This document shows, in pieces, positions 16,573 to 25,959 of a DNA stretch of 58,040 nt (the first letter of the stretch is position 1; every line of letters begins with the position of its first letter). Origin of the DNA: Bryobacterales bacterium (GTDB lineage Bacteria; Acidobacteriota; Terriglobia; Bryobacterales; Bryobacteraceae); assembly GCA_020847975.1 (NCBI GenBank), contig JADLBD010000116.1:1-58040 (forward strand), in the 5' to 3' direction. The position numbers and the translations under genes were made by a program. Under the pieces are notes generated by a model. It saw only the letters and a program-made list of their open reading frames with translations, was not told the DNA's origin and did not search any database.

Positions 16573-17229
16573 TCAGACTGATGGCCAGCTCCGGACTCCC
16601 CCTCCCCAAACCCTAACGGGCATATTCGCCATGCGGAGAAGAGTGTCATGAAAAACCTGGAAGCTCTGGGAACGGTTTCGCCGCGGTTCCATATGCCGCG
16701 CAATGTTGCGCGCCGCAGATATTTTGGGTAAGCCAGCGCGGTAGTATCCGGCGCGTTGCAAAATGCGCTCAAAGGACTCCCAGGTTCCCCCGGCAATCGC
16801 GTCAGGATCGCGATACTGTTTCTTCTTTGGTATTCCAGGTTGAACACGCGGGTAGGCTTCACACACGGCGGGCCAATCTCCAAAGAACCATGCCTCCAAT
16901 TCCTCGACTGCAATTCGAGTGAAGACCTGTGGGTCTTCGCCATGCGACGGCGTCCGCAAACCTGCCCGGTGCGCGTCATTTTCCAGGCGATGCTTGAGCG
17001 TCCTGCAATCGTCACCGTCCCGATCCAAAATGACCAGGATTCGCCAACCGGCCGGCAGCCAGGAAGCATACCCCTTCAAGCGTTGCGGCAACTTCCGAAG
17101 CATGTCCTGCTTACATTCGTAAGTGTAGATCTGAAATGATAGATCGCCAATTATCTTGGGAACGATCACTTGCAATGCTGCTTCCATTGAGGGCTCCTCG
17201 GTGAGAATTTCGAGGTGGCTTACAATCAC
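16573..17229 (-). CDS. DUF4276-type protein with TOPRIM-like motifs; partner of the adjacent ATPase
   Basis: The 218-residue protein has a TOPRIM-like layout: an N-terminal acidic motif ([15 protein letters not shown]11/E12) and a D-x-D pair ([11 protein letters not shown]69/D71). Further conserved-looking pieces are [14 protein letters not shown] and WESFERIL. I recognise it as DUF4276-like. The ATG overlaps the stop of the ATPase gene by four bases, so the two are translationally coupled. Pairing of an ABC/OLD-like ATPase with a TOPRIM-like nuclease is a recurring layout in phage-defence systems. Nuclease activity is an inference. Confidence 0.75.
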   Translation of the reverse strand: MIVSHLEILTEEPSMEAALQVIVPKIIGDLSFQIYTYECKQDMLRKLPQRLKGYASWLPAGWRILVILDRDGDDCRTLKHRLENDAHRAGLRTPSHGEDPQVFTRIAVEELEAWFFGDWPAVCEAYPRVQPGIPKKKQYRDPDAIAGGTWESFERILQRAGYYRAGLPKISAARNIARHMEPRRNRSQSFQVFHDTLLRMANMPVRVWGGGVRSWPSV

Positions 17230-18458
17230 CGCGTGCGCCCTACTTGCCGGGGAGCGCCGGCATTGACCAATGGATCGCCAACGCCAAACCGGCCCTCCAG
17301 CCAGAGGTATCCTAACGAAGCCCCTGCTTCGACGAATTCCATTAAACCTCGTATATCTGCCGCGCGTTTCGTCTGCGTGTAGCCTTGTTCATCCCGGTAT
17401 AGAATTCTAACCTCCCGGGGCTTGATCGAATTGAGAAAATGCGGGGAATGAGTTGTTACCAACAACTGGGAGTGTTCCGTCGCGCGCCGGCACTCTTCGC
17501 TCAACTCGGGCAACAACCGGGGATGCAGGAAGTTCTCCGGTTCTTCAATTCCGATGAAACGAGGCGGGTCCGGATCATTCAGCATGACGAGATAGGCGAG
17601 CATTTTGAGTGTTCCATCTGAAGCGAACCGGGAAAGAATAGGCTGCTCGAAAGGGGCATCCTTGATTTGTAATAGTAGCCGGCCATCCGCCATCGGCTCG
17701 GTCAGCACCTTTTCCAATCGAGGAACGCGCTGACGCAAAACATCAAGAATATGCTCCAGTTGATCCGGGCAACTTTCCCGCAAGTATTGAATCACATTAG
17801 GGAGGTTGTCGCCAGTCTTGCTAAGACGCTCCTGGGGCCCTGCTTCCGGCTGTCCTCGTGTATCCTCGATCGCCAAGTAAGAGACGTACCAATCCGTAAT
17901 GAATTCCCGAAGAGCGGCAACACGCGGATGATCGGCGAATTGACCCAAGGCATTTACAGCTATCAAATCCGGCGATTTGAGCGGAATTTCGACCCGTTCA
18001 TCCTCCTCATCAGGCATGTCGCCACTTACCGCCCGCCCTTTGCCCTGTTTATAATCAAGAAAACGAAAAGGCTTACCTCGGATTCCCCTCCGCCACTGCA
18101 GCCACTCTTCCGATACCACCGGTCCCCGATGTCCCTCATCTATGGCTAGATGATAGGTGATCATAGGCAGCCCGGGCCGCTCACGATATTTCAGTTCGAT
18201 CATTACCGGCCCGGTCTGGCCTCTGGTCTTGAGTTCTTTCGATCTGCCACGACGATCCCAGGCCTGGCGAAGGCCGACCTCAAAGCATTCTGAAAGAAAG
18301 TTGAAGACATCGAAAACAGTAGACTTGCCGCTCCCGTTAGGCCCCAGCAACACCGTGAGGGGGGTAATATTCTTGAACTCTATCGAACGAAGTGCGCGAT
18401 AGTTGTCAACGCGCAAGTACTCGATGCGCGCGGGTATGGAATTGTTCATGTGGGCCAT
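17226..18458 (-). CDS. AAA_21 / OLD-like ABC ATPase of a two-gene cassette
   Basis: The 410-residue protein has Walker [12 protein letters not shown] (about residues 38-47), a signature-like [11 protein letters not shown], Walker [15 protein letters not shown] and the switch His in [12 protein letters not shown]. It belongs to the RecF/OLD/AAA_21 ATPases, which work with nucleases or other effectors. ATG 18458 is chosen because AAGGGA lies upstream and [20 protein letters not shown] is the normal family start. The frame is open up to 18539. Its 3' end overlaps the DUF4276 gene by four bases. Confidence 0.85.
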   Translation of the reverse strand: MAHMNNSIPARIEYLRVDNYRALRSIEFKNITPLTVLLGPNGSGKSTVFDVFNFLSECFEVGLRQAWDRRGRSKELKTRGQTGPVMIELKYRERPGLPMITYHLAIDEGHRGPVVSEEWLQWRRGIRGKPFRFLDYKQGKGRAVSGDMPDEEDERVEIPLKSPDLIAVNALGQFADHPRVAALREFITDWYVSYLAIEDTRGQPEAGPQERLSKTGDNLPNVIQYLRESCPDQLEHILDVLRQRVPRLEKVLTEPMADGRLLLQIKDAPFEQPILSRFASDGTLKMLAYLVMLNDPDPPRFIGIEEPENFLHPRLLPELSEECRRATEHSQLLVTTHSPHFLNSIKPREVRILYRDEQGYTQTKRAADIRGLMEFVEAGASLGYLWLEGRFGVGDPLVNAGAPRQVGRTR

Positions 18459-18554
18459 GACAAGGCTGTCCCTTCCGTGTGCCCCCGGGCGTGGTTGGGC
18501 GCGAACTTCCATCATAATAGAAGGGACACCAAGTCTCACCTTCGCTGAGGCCCC

Positions 18555-19844
18555 TTATAACTTCCGCGTGAGGCTCAGATAGTAGAACGTGTAAGAGCGG
18601 CCGGGGGTCATCTTGTTCAGGAACTCGCCGTTGAGCATGTGGCCGATGCCGCCGCCCACTTCGGTATCCTTGGCAGGCTTCCAGAAGAACTGAACGTCGA
18701 TCTCCTCGCCTACATGGCGCCCGCTGAGGCCCGCGGAGTCGCGCAAGACGAGGGCTCCCCCCGGGGCATAAAGGCCGTCCCGGGCGGACCCGAGCCACCA
18801 GGTGTGGAACTTGGCCTGGAGAGTCCAGTTTCGCCGTGGAGTGAGTTCGAGGAAACCGCCGAAGTGGCGGATGTTTTTCCATCCCACCTGGTCGGCGAGC
18901 CCGTACTTGTCATGCGGGGTCGGATAGAGGACGTCGAATGTCTGAAACCTGCCGTCGGAGGGGTCGCGGTCGCCGCTGCTCAAGTTCACGTCCGCCGTCG
19001 CGGCGGGTTTCCAGCGCCGCTCGCTGAGCGTCCGGCGGAGGCGCCAGTAGGTTGCCCAGGCACCGACACTCTGGGTGCCCAGGGACCCGCGCTGGAGGAC
19101 CGTATCGCTCGAGGCATACCATCGCGCGCCGAAGGATTTGGTCACCCGCAGCCCTAACGACCCGGTGTCCTTGAGCACGGCGTGGGAGAGCCGCCAGTAG
19201 AAGTAGGGTTCCACGGTTCCCTGGCCGAGGAGCCGGTCGAATACGGCGTAAGCGCCGTGCAGGTTGTCGCCCGGGAGACTTCCGTCCCAGGAACCCTCGC
19301 GCGGAACGACGACTGTACTCGCGAAGGTGTCAAGCTTCAGACCACCGAGGCGCTCAGCCCGCAGGGTCAATTTCACGGCCTGGAATGTCCGCGCGATGTT
19401 GCTCCAGTTCGAGGCGCCCACCATGCGTTCTTCGCCATAGATGAGTTCCTGTCTTCCCACGCGCAACTGGAGAGGGAACTTGTCCTCGTCGCCGAATTGC
19501 ACCCACGCCTGGCGCAGATCGAGGGTATCCTGCAACGGCGGGCCGTGTGTGAATTTGCTGGGGAAGAAGACACGCGCGTCCTGGGCCTGGCCGTAGAAGG
19601 TCATCCATTCTCTGGGGCGGAGCGTCATGCCAAACCGCACGCGATTCAACAGATAGCTGTCGCTGTTGGCGCCGCGCCAGAGCATGTTTTCCTGATCTTC
19701 GAACCGCGCCCGGTACTCGCCGTCAAAGCGCATCCATCGGGGAAGTTCGCTGTTCAGCGCCTCGAGGGGGCGCAATCCTCCATCCGCGTCGAGCGGAGCT
19801 GCCGCCAGCAGAATGGTCCAGATCCCGCGCAGTACAATTTTCAT
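18555..19844 (-). CDS. Alginate-export-like outer-membrane beta-barrel
   Basis: The 429-residue protein has a signal peptide (MKIVLRGIWTILLAAAPLDA) and alternating amphipathic strands. It contains RFDGEYRARFEDQENMLW, QDARVFFP, DLRQAWVQFGD and LRVGRQELIYGEERMVGASN, which together resemble the alginate-export (PF13372-type) porins. The C-terminus TFYYLSLTRKL is strand-like, as barrels usually end. Such porins pass polysaccharides or small solutes; the cargo here is unknown. It lies just downstream of the esterase gene (five bases), which may reflect a shared transcript. Confidence 0.8.
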   Translation of the reverse strand: MKIVLRGIWTILLAAAPLDADGGLRPLEALNSELPRWMRFDGEYRARFEDQENMLWRGANSDSYLLNRVRFGMTLRPREWMTFYGQAQDARVFFPSKFTHGPPLQDTLDLRQAWVQFGDEDKFPLQLRVGRQELIYGEERMVGASNWSNIARTFQAVKLTLRAERLGGLKLDTFASTVVVPREGSWDGSLPGDNLHGAYAVFDRLLGQGTVEPYFYWRLSHAVLKDTGSLGLRVTKSFGARWYASSDTVLQRGSLGTQSVGAWATYWRLRRTLSERRWKPAATADVNLSSGDRDPSDGRFQTFDVLYPTPHDKYGLADQVGWKNIRHFGGFLELTPRRNWTLQAKFHTWWLGSARDGLYAPGGALVLRDSAGLSGRHVGEEIDVQFFWKPAKDTEVGGGIGHMLNGEFLNKMTPGRSYTFYYLSLTRKL

Positions 19845-19849
19845 GAAGG

Positions 19850-20716
19850 CTACCGGATGACGCCGTTGCGTTCGAGGAACTGCCAGATTTGCGGGTACAA
19901 TTCATCGAGTTTTTCTTTGGGAAATCCGTGTTTGCCGCCGGGCACGCTAATCATCTCCGCTTTCACGCCTACCCCCACTAATGCTTTGGTCAGCTTGACG
20001 CCATGCTCATAGGGCACGGTGGGATCGGCGTCTCCGTGCACCGTGAGAATCGGCGGCAGGCCTCGTCTCACGTAACTCATCGGTGAAAGGCGCCGCGCCA
20101 ATACCAATCTTTCGGGAGATTCCGGCACCCAGGTGACGGCGTATTGCCGCATGTTCGGCCCGCTCAACTGGTCGGCCACGTCGGTAATGCCGTAGAAGTT
20201 CACCACCGCGGCTACCTTCGCCGGTTTTCCCAGCTTCGCCGATTTCGGCGTCATCCCCACCATCAGGGCGAGGTGTCCGCCCGCCGAACCGCCGGTAACC
20301 ACGAGCCTCTTCGTATCCACGCTGTATTTTTTCGCGTTGCTCGAAAACCACTGGGCGGCTTTGAGCACGTCCTCCACTGCCGCCGGAGCCGGGGCCGCCT
20401 TGGCCAGGCGGTATTCGACGTTGGCCACCACGAAGCCCTTGTCGAGATAGCGCTTCACCCATTGCTCCCACATGGCTTCCTTGGTGCCGCCAACCCAGCC
20501 TCCTCCGTGGATGACGAGCACGCCCGGCCGTTTTCCGGCGCCACCGGCTTCGGGCGAGAACACGTCGAGCACCGTCTCCGGGTACTTGTCATAGGAAATG
20601 TTCCGGTCCGCCTGGATACCTGCCGGCAGCGGTGGATACTGCGGCGGGCGAGCCTGGCCGAATGCCGTGGAGGTAACCAGCAACAGGGTCGAGAGTAGGG
20701 AAATCATACCGGCCAT
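19850..20716 (-). CDS. Secreted alpha/beta-hydrolase (BD-FAE-like carboxylesterase)
   Basis: The 288-residue protein has a signal peptide (MAGMISLLSTLLLVTSTAFG) and an alpha/beta-hydrolase core. Visible are the oxyanion HGGGWVGG, nucleophile Ser in VVTGGSAGGHLAL, acid Asp in VHGDADPTVPYE and His in PGGKHGFPKE. Relatives cut ester bonds in hemicellulose or small acyl esters. ATG 20716 is one base past the stop of the TPR gene and ATG 20707 is an alternative. The next gene is the barrel protein, so hydrolysis and uptake of a carbohydrate ester is possible but inferential. Confidence 0.85.
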   Translation of the reverse strand: MAGMISLLSTLLLVTSTAFGQARPPQYPPLPAGIQADRNISYDKYPETVLDVFSPEAGGAGKRPGVLVIHGGGWVGGTKEAMWEQWVKRYLDKGFVVANVEYRLAKAAPAPAAVEDVLKAAQWFSSNAKKYSVDTKRLVVTGGSAGGHLALMVGMTPKSAKLGKPAKVAAVVNFYGITDVADQLSGPNMRQYAVTWVPESPERLVLARRLSPMSYVRRGLPPILTVHGDADPTVPYEHGVKLTKALVGVGVKAEMISVPGGKHGFPKEKLDELYPQIWQFLERNGVIR

Positions 20717-20717
20717 T

Positions 20718-21896
20718 CTATCTCGCCCGCTCGAGCCGGAAGGCTCCATCGAGGACGATCGTCCCCTCCTGCCTTACGGTTCCCCTGGCGCGCTGATAGG
20801 CGAGTTCGAGGCGAACCAGTTCCCCGGTTGGAGAAAAGCGGACCTTCGCCTCCTTCCATTCCGGGCTCGAAAGAAATTCCCCGGCTGCCGCCAGCTGTCT
20901 GCCCGCCGCCGGGTCGTAAACGCGCCAGCCGACTCCGGAGTCCGCGGACAGTCCTTCTGTTCGGAAGCGGTAGGAAAACTCATAAAGCTGCCCCTTCATG
21001 ACCGGCGCCGCCTGGGAGATCAGATCGGTTTGCTCGCCTTCTCTTCCGTCGAGTTCGATCCGGATCTGACGGCTTCCCCGGGCCCACGTGGAATGGACAC
21101 CTGCCCGCCAGAGCAGCCGCCAGTCGAAGGCTTTTCCCAACGGCTCGGTTTCAAGGCGGGAGTTCGTCAGGGAAACACCCTGGGCCGGCGTGAGCTTGCC
21201 GTAGGGGAGCATTCCGCGCGCCGCCATGCCGTTCCAGATTTCCAGGGCGCCGGCGGCTTTTTGGGCGGCAATGAGCCGGTCGCACAGCAGGAGCAGGAGG
21301 TTGCGTTCCGCGGGCGCCGCGATTTCGAGCAGGGGTTGGGCGGCGGCGGCGGCCGAGTCGAGTTTTTCCTGTTCGAGGAGAAAGTGCACATAGGAGGCCA
21401 GGATGTCCCTCCGGGCGGGAATTCCCTGCCGCAAGACTTCGCCGCCGTCATTCGTCATTCGCCAGGCGAGTTGGAAGAGAGCCGTGCGGTCGCCGTGGCT
21501 GCGTTCGGCGGCGAGTCGGAACCAGGACCAGAAGCGCGCGCTGTCGCCCCGGCGTAAGTAGTAGTTGGCGAGGGCCCACCTCGGCTCCAAGGTGGCGTCC
21601 ACCTGAGCCGCGCGGAGCAATAACCGTTCCGCTTCCGCGAAATCTCCGCGGAGTTCGGCATCGAAGCCCAATGCCATCCAGGCGCGGGAAAAGTAGGGGT
21701 TGAGTTGGACGGCGCGGCGGGGGTTTCCGGCGGCGTACTGATAGGCGGCATCAAGCGGTGCGAGTCGAGCGGCACGCTGCAGATCGGCGGGTTTGGCCGA
21801 TTGGAAGAAGCGCTCAGCCCAGGCGAGGCGAGCGATGGAGTAAGCGGCGAAGAGGAGGAAGAGGGCGGCGAGGAAGGCGGCGAATCTCATGTACAT
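20718..21896 (-). CDS. Membrane-anchored TPR-like protein
   Basis: The 392-residue protein begins MYMRFAAFLAALFLLFAAYS, a membrane anchor or uncleaved signal. Helical repeats follow: PADLQRAARLAPLDAAYQYA, NPYFSRAWMALGFDAEL, EAERLLLRAAQ and LANYYLRRGDSARFWSW. The C-terminal third (about 240-392) is beta-rich (LYEFSYRFRTEG, VRLELAYQRARG), like a carbohydrate-binding or lectin-like module. The function is not assigned. ATG 21896 has no ribosome-binding site, and ATG 21890 is an alternative two codons in. It is divergent from the FecR-like gene. Confidence 0.7.
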   Translation of the reverse strand: MYMRFAAFLAALFLLFAAYSIARLAWAERFFQSAKPADLQRAARLAPLDAAYQYAAGNPRRAVQLNPYFSRAWMALGFDAELRGDFAEAERLLLRAAQVDATLEPRWALANYYLRRGDSARFWSWFRLAAERSHGDRTALFQLAWRMTNDGGEVLRQGIPARRDILASYVHFLLEQEKLDSAAAAAQPLLEIAAPAERNLLLLLCDRLIAAQKAAGALEIWNGMAARGMLPYGKLTPAQGVSLTNSRLETEPLGKAFDWRLLWRAGVHSTWARGSRQIRIELDGREGEQTDLISQAAPVMKGQLYEFSYRFRTEGLSADSGVGWRVYDPAAGRQLAAAGEFLSSPEWKEAKVRFSPTGELVRLELAYQRARGTVRQEGTIVLDGAFRLERAR

Positions 21897-22029
21897 CTGT
21901 AATACATTGTGGGACAACGACTTATTTTTTCTCACTCGCTCAAGTTCACCGGTGCGCCGGCCGAAGAATAGGGTGTAAGCCACGCACGGTGGCGAGCCCG
22001 GAACGGAGTTTGTATTGTCAGGAGAAGCT

Positions 22030-22974
22030 ATGACTCGCGTGAATCTGAAACGGGGATGGAAGCTCTTCCCCTCGAAGCGTCTCGAAGCCGCGCTTGTAGT
22101 GGGGCTGGTGGCGCAATTGTCCATCGGATCGGCGGCCAGCCCTGTCATTGGGATTGTGTCCGCGGGCGGCAGCTTTGCCTTGGAAACGGCGGCGGTGCCG
22201 GGGAATGGGACGCTCTTCAATGGTTCCATGGTGGAGACGGGGAAGAGCACCTCTGAGCTGAGACTGCAAAATGGGGTTCGTCTGGTGCTGGACACGGGCA
22301 CGCGCAGCCGGGTTTACCGGGACCATCTGGTGTTGGAGAAGGGCACGGGACAGGTGGAGCGGGGTGGAGCCTACCGGATTGAAGCGGGGCAGCTTCAGAT
22401 TGAGCCGGGGCAGGGGCTGGCGAAAGTTTCCGTGATGGGACCGCGTGTTCATGTATCGGCTTTGGGTGGACCGGTGCGGGTGAGCAACGGCTCGGGGGTA
22501 CTGATTGCCAGGCTGGAAACGGGCCGGGGGTTGGATTTCGAACCGCAGGAGGCGGGCGCGTCGGCTCCGAGCACGGTTTCTGGCTGTCTGGTGAAGAAAG
22601 ACGGCCGGTTGCTGTTGACGGACGACACGACCGGGGTGACGTATGAAATTCAGGGAACCGGACTCGAGAAGGAGATCGGGAAAAAGGTGCAGGTGACGGG
22701 TGCGCTGGACCCATCCCGCGCGGCGGAACTCACGGTTCATGCTACACAAATCAAACGTTTGTCCGGGCACTGCTCGGTGACCGGGGCGGCCGCGGCCGCG
22801 GGCGGAGCGGCGGGCGGGGCGGCTGCGGGAAGCAGCGGTGGCGGTTCGGCCGGAGCGGCTGCGGGGCTTGCCATTGGAACGAAAGCAGTTATCGCTGGAG
22901 TGGTCGTCGCCGGAGCAGCTACGGGGACGGCGGTCGGACTGACCCGAAGCGACACGCCTTCCATCAGCCAATAG
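22030..22974 (+). CDS. FecR-domain-like exported protein with Gly/Ala-rich C-terminus
   Basis: The 314-residue protein starts at ATG 22030, with AGGAG five bases upstream. After a signal or anchor segment (residues 18-40), residues 45-165 read like a FecR domain (LRLQNGVRLVLDTGTRSRVY, GPRVHVSALGGPVRVSNGSG). A segment SGCLVKKDGRLLLTDDTTG resembles the small beta domain found in many acidobacterial exported proteins. The last 60 residues are Ala/Gly-rich with hydrophobic stretches, probably membrane-associating. A FecR-type protein without an adjacent sigma factor or receptor may act structurally. Confidence 0.7.
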   Translation: MTRVNLKRGWKLFPSKRLEAALVVGLVAQLSIGSAASPVIGIVSAGGSFALETAAVPGNGTLFNGSMVETGKSTSELRLQNGVRLVLDTGTRSRVYRDHLVLEKGTGQVERGGAYRIEAGQLQIEPGQGLAKVSVMGPRVHVSALGGPVRVSNGSGVLIARLETGRGLDFEPQEAGASAPSTVSGCLVKKDGRLLLTDDTTGVTYEIQGTGLEKEIGKKVQVTGALDPSRAAELTVHATQIKRLSGHCSVTGAAAAAGGAAGGAAAGSSGGGSAGAAAGLAIGTKAVIAGVVVAGAATGTAVGLTRSDTPSISQ

Positions 22975-23001
22975 ACCACCGAAGCACTCCTGTCTATACT
23001 G

Positions 23002-23036
23002 AGAGCCCCGGCTGTCTCTGTGCCAGGGCTCTTTTT
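23002..23036 (+). terminator. Rho-independent terminator of the FecR-like gene
   Basis: AGAGCCC (23002-23008) pairs with GGGCTCT (23026-23032), and a run of five T (23032-23036) ends the structure. It lies 27 bases past the stop at 22974. Confidence 0.8.
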
Positions 23037-23131
23037 ATGCTTGCGTATTGCGGATTGCCGCCTTCCCGCCGATGTATTCTAAAGGAAGCTGTCCGCTCCT
23101 GCGTCCGTAACCCACAGGGAGTTTGTTGCTC

Positions 23132-25471
23132 ATGCGTGTGTTGTTTGCGCTGTTTGCATGTCTCTCGCTATCGCTTTCGGCGGAAATCGTTCCGGGACGG
23201 TACATAGTCCAGCTTTCCGAGGCGCCGCTGTCGGCCACTGACGCGAAACCTCTCCGTGCGCGGTCGGCCGCGGAACGGCAAATCCGCGCCGCGGCGATTC
23301 GTCAGGAGCACACCGCCTTGCGTTCCCTGCTGGCTTCAAGGAACGCCAGAGTACGCGGGGAGGCGGATACCGTCCTGAATGCCTTGTTCGTGGAAGCAGC
23401 CGATGCCTCCCAACTCAGGACGCTGCCTGGTGTTGTGCGCGTCGCGCCGGTTCGCCTGTTTCGCGCCATGCTCGATCATGCCATTCCCCTTTTGAAGCTC
23501 CCCGACGCATGGGAGAAGGTGGGCGGCATCAAACAGGCGGGCCTGGGGGTGAAGATCGGAATCATTGATACGGGCATTGACAACTTCCACGCCGGCTTCC
23601 AGGATATGGATCTTTCCGTTCCGGACGGATTCCCCAAGGTGTCGTCGGAAGACAACCGCAAATTCACCAACAACAAGGTGATCGTTGCCCGCAGTTACGA
23701 CGGGTCCACAGCCCGGGACAACTTTGGCCACGGAACTGGGGTCGCGATGGCGGCAGCCGGGGTGATGCATCTTGGGGCGCGCGGCAACATGTCGGGAACC
23801 GCGCCCAAGGCGTGGCTGGGTAACTATCGCGCGAGCGAGGGAAAACAGGGGACATTCCCGGAAGATTACGTCATCCAGGCCCTGGACGATGCAGTGAAGG
23901 ACGGCATGGATGTGGTGAACCTCAGCCTGGGGGCTCCCGGAGTTGAGCCTTCCGCTGACGGGGTCTTCAGTGAAGCGATTGCGAATGCCGCTCAGGCTGG
24001 AGTGATCGTCGTGGGGGCGGCGGGGAACAGCGGTCCGGAACTGGCGACGGTTTCCGACGTGGGCTCGAATCCGGATGTGATCGCGGTGGGCGCCACACAG
24101 AACGACCGCATTCCCGCAAGTCCGGCTGTCGTCATACCGCCGTCCACGCGCCTGACGGCTGCTCCGGCCTCGAACAGCGTGGATGCGGATGCTGTCGAGG
24201 GACCCGTTGCCGACGTTTCGGCCGTCGATGGAGTTGGAACAGCCTGCGCGGCTCTTCCGGCGGACAGCCTCGCGGGGAAGGTCGCTCTGATCCAGCGCGG
24301 CGACTGCCTCTTTTCCGACAAGTTCGCCAATGCCGCGGCCGCCGGGGCGATTGCGGCGGTGATTTTCAACAATCAATCGAGCCCGGCGCGAGTTGGGATG
24401 GACGTCGGTTCGGAAACGCTGAAGGGTGTGATGATCTCGAGGGCGGATGGATTTACCGTCAAGGACGCTCTCGCCGCCGCCCCGGAAACGAAAATCAGGC
24501 TGATCTTCAGCCTGAACCTGCCGGTGGATCCGAACGTCATCACCGGCTATTCGAGCAAGGGCCCTTCGCCGGACCTGTTGCTGAAGCCCGACCTGCTTGC
24601 CGTCGGGGACATGATTACGGCGCTGAACGGCGCCGCGGAGGGCGATCCGAGCACGAGCCTGTATGTGTATGAGGAAGGCACAAGCCTGTCCTCGCCACTG
24701 GTTGCCGGAGCGGCCGCCGTGGTGAAAGCGGCGCGCCCGAATCTGACGGCGGCGCAGTATCGCTCCTTTCTGATCAACACGGCATCAGTGTTCCCCGCGG
24801 GCGATACTCCGCCCGGCGTGATGCAAAGCGGGGCAGGGCTGTTGAATCTGAGCGCGGCTGTTTCCTCCGTGGTCGCGTTTTCGCCCACATCGGTCAGTTT
24901 CGGGGAACTGGTGAACCAACCCCGGATCGTGCGCGAGGTGAGGGTGACCAACCTGGGGCCATCGGCGGACCTCTTCCGCCTGAGCTTGAGAAGTTCCAGC
25001 GACAGAATGCCCGGATTGTCAGACACGCAGATCGCTCTTGATGCGGGAGCTTCTCAGACGATCAAGCTGGCGTGGAATGACCCTACGCCGCCCGCCGGCG
25101 CGTACCAGGGTTTTGTCGAGGTCGCCGCGGATTCCGGCGCCTCCGCCCGCCTGCCGTACTGGCTGGCCGTCCGGGATACTGTCCCGAAGCAGATCGCGCT
25201 GCTCCAGCCGCCTGCCAGTGGAAATCCGGGTGCGTCGAAATTGGTGCTGGTGCGGGTGGTGGACCAATCCGGCCTCTCGCTGGTGGCGCCCGCTCCCACC
25301 GTCACGGCGGCGTCGGGCGGCGGTTCGGTGATCGGGGTGAGTCTGCTGGGAGAGCCTTACACCGGCGTGTATGGGGTGCGGGTACGGCTGGGCGACGCCG
25401 GAGGAGTGAACGTGTTTCAAATCCAGGCTGGAGACGTCCGGGCCGAGGTGCGGATCGACGGTTCGAACTGA
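23132..25471 (+). CDS. Secreted subtilisin-like serine protease with inserted PA domain
   Basis: The 779-residue S8-family protease has a signal peptide, an I9-like propeptide (IVPGRYIVQLSEAP to about residue 115) and a catalytic triad. The triad reads D146 in IGIIDTGID, H200 in NFGHGTGVAMAA and S518 in EEGTSLSSPLVAG. A PA domain (about 365-440, LAGKVALIQRGDCLFSDKF) is inserted between the His and Ser blocks, as in lactocepin-type enzymes. The C-terminus (about 580-779) consists of Fn3-like beta domains. ATG 23132 is chosen over TTG 23123. It is monocistronic and follows a terminator. Confidence 0.92.
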   Translation: MRVLFALFACLSLSLSAEIVPGRYIVQLSEAPLSATDAKPLRARSAAERQIRAAAIRQEHTALRSLLASRNARVRGEADTVLNALFVEAADASQLRTLPGVVRVAPVRLFRAMLDHAIPLLKLPDAWEKVGGIKQAGLGVKIGIIDTGIDNFHAGFQDMDLSVPDGFPKVSSEDNRKFTNNKVIVARSYDGSTARDNFGHGTGVAMAAAGVMHLGARGNMSGTAPKAWLGNYRASEGKQGTFPEDYVIQALDDAVKDGMDVVNLSLGAPGVEPSADGVFSEAIANAAQAGVIVVGAAGNSGPELATVSDVGSNPDVIAVGATQNDRIPASPAVVIPPSTRLTAAPASNSVDADAVEGPVADVSAVDGVGTACAALPADSLAGKVALIQRGDCLFSDKFANAAAAGAIAAVIFNNQSSPARVGMDVGSETLKGVMISRADGFTVKDALAAAPETKIRLIFSLNLPVDPNVITGYSSKGPSPDLLLKPDLLAVGDMITALNGAAEGDPSTSLYVYEEGTSLSSPLVAGAAAVVKAARPNLTAAQYRSFLINTASVFPAGDTPPGVMQSGAGLLNLSAAVSSVVAFSPTSVSFGELVNQPRIVREVRVTNLGPSADLFRLSLRSSSDRMPGLSDTQIALDAGASQTIKLAWNDPTPPAGAYQGFVEVAADSGASARLPYWLAVRDTVPKQIALLQPPASGNPGASKLVLVRVVDQSGLSLVAPAPTVTAASGGGSVIGVSLLGEPYTGVYGVRVRLGDAGGVNVFQIQAGDVRAEVRIDGSN

Positions 25472-25506
25472 CACTTGACTGGCGGCCAACTCGATTTACT
25501 GTGCGG

Positions 25507-25615
25507 GCGAGTTCCTGAGAAGCGCAAAGGGCACGTCCCGCGCCCCCAAAGTACGAGGAACACCGCGATAATTCGCGGCGCGGGCGGGCTCCGTTTTGCG
25601 CGAGTTCCTGAGAAG
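25507..25615. repeat. 16-bp direct repeat pair with a hairpin between
   Basis: GCGAGTTCCTGAGAAG occurs at 25507-25522 and 25600-25615. Between the copies, CCGCGA-TAAT-TCGCGG (25563-25578) forms a hairpin. The second copy overlaps the -35 of the rpmE promoter. Confidence 0.55.
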
Positions 25616-25637
25616 ATTGCGCACCGCATGCTATACT
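25608..25637 (+). promoter_or_regulatory. Candidate rpmE promoter
   Basis: CTGAGA (25608-25613, four of six consensus -35 bases) and TATACT (25632-25637) are spaced by 18 bases. They sit 41 bases upstream of the rpmE start. The -35 lies in the second copy of the 16-bp direct repeat. Confidence 0.45.
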
Positions 25638-25677
25638 GGGCAGGTTGCCGTAAAGTGAAAGGAATTTGTAGTCTCCG

Positions 25678-25908
25678 ATGAAAGCTGGAATTCATCCCGC
25701 CTATAACGAGTCCAATGTCATTTGCGCCTGCGGATCCACCTTCAAGACCCGCTCGACGCACAAAGGTGACATCCGCGTGGAAATCTGCTCGAGCTGCCAT
25801 CCCTTCTTCACGGGGCGCCAGAAGCTGGTCGACACCGAAGGCCGCGTGGACCGCTTCAACAAGAAGGTGCAGCGTTCCAAAGAGATGCAGGAAGCTCGCA
25901 AGAAATAG
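25678..25908 (+). CDS. rpmE: 50S ribosomal protein L31 (zinc-binding type)
   Basis: The 76-residue protein reads [20 protein letters not shown], with the paired cysteines of C+ L31 (CAC, then CSSC in [13 protein letters not shown]). The terminal helix is [21 protein letters not shown]31 joins the 50S central protuberance and makes a bridge to the 30S. Cys-containing forms bind zinc, which usually implies a zinc-free paralogue elsewhere or none. AAAGGA lies 14 bases before the ATG, rather far. A hairpin terminator follows the stop. Confidence 0.96.
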   Translation: MKAGIHPAYNESNVICACGSTFKTRSTHKGDIRVEICSSCHPFFTGRQKLVDTEGRVDRFNKKVQRSKEMQEARKK

Positions 25909-25912
25909 AAAA

Positions 25913-25932
25913 GGCAGGCATTTCCGCCTGCC
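25913..25932. terminator. Bidirectional hairpin terminator
   Basis: GGCAGGC (25913-25919) and GCCTGCC (25926-25932) form a 7-bp stem. The four A at 25909-25912 give a T-run on the minus strand, so it best terminates the Spy-like operon, while also following rpmE. Confidence 0.75.
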
Positions 25933-25959
25933 TCATTCCAAAATTCCAGTTCGGATCTC

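Noticed and set aside
21900..22029. Structured leader before the FecR-like gene considered as a c-di-GMP riboswitch
   Set aside because: There are several GC-rich stems, but the conserved GEMM core sequences are not present.
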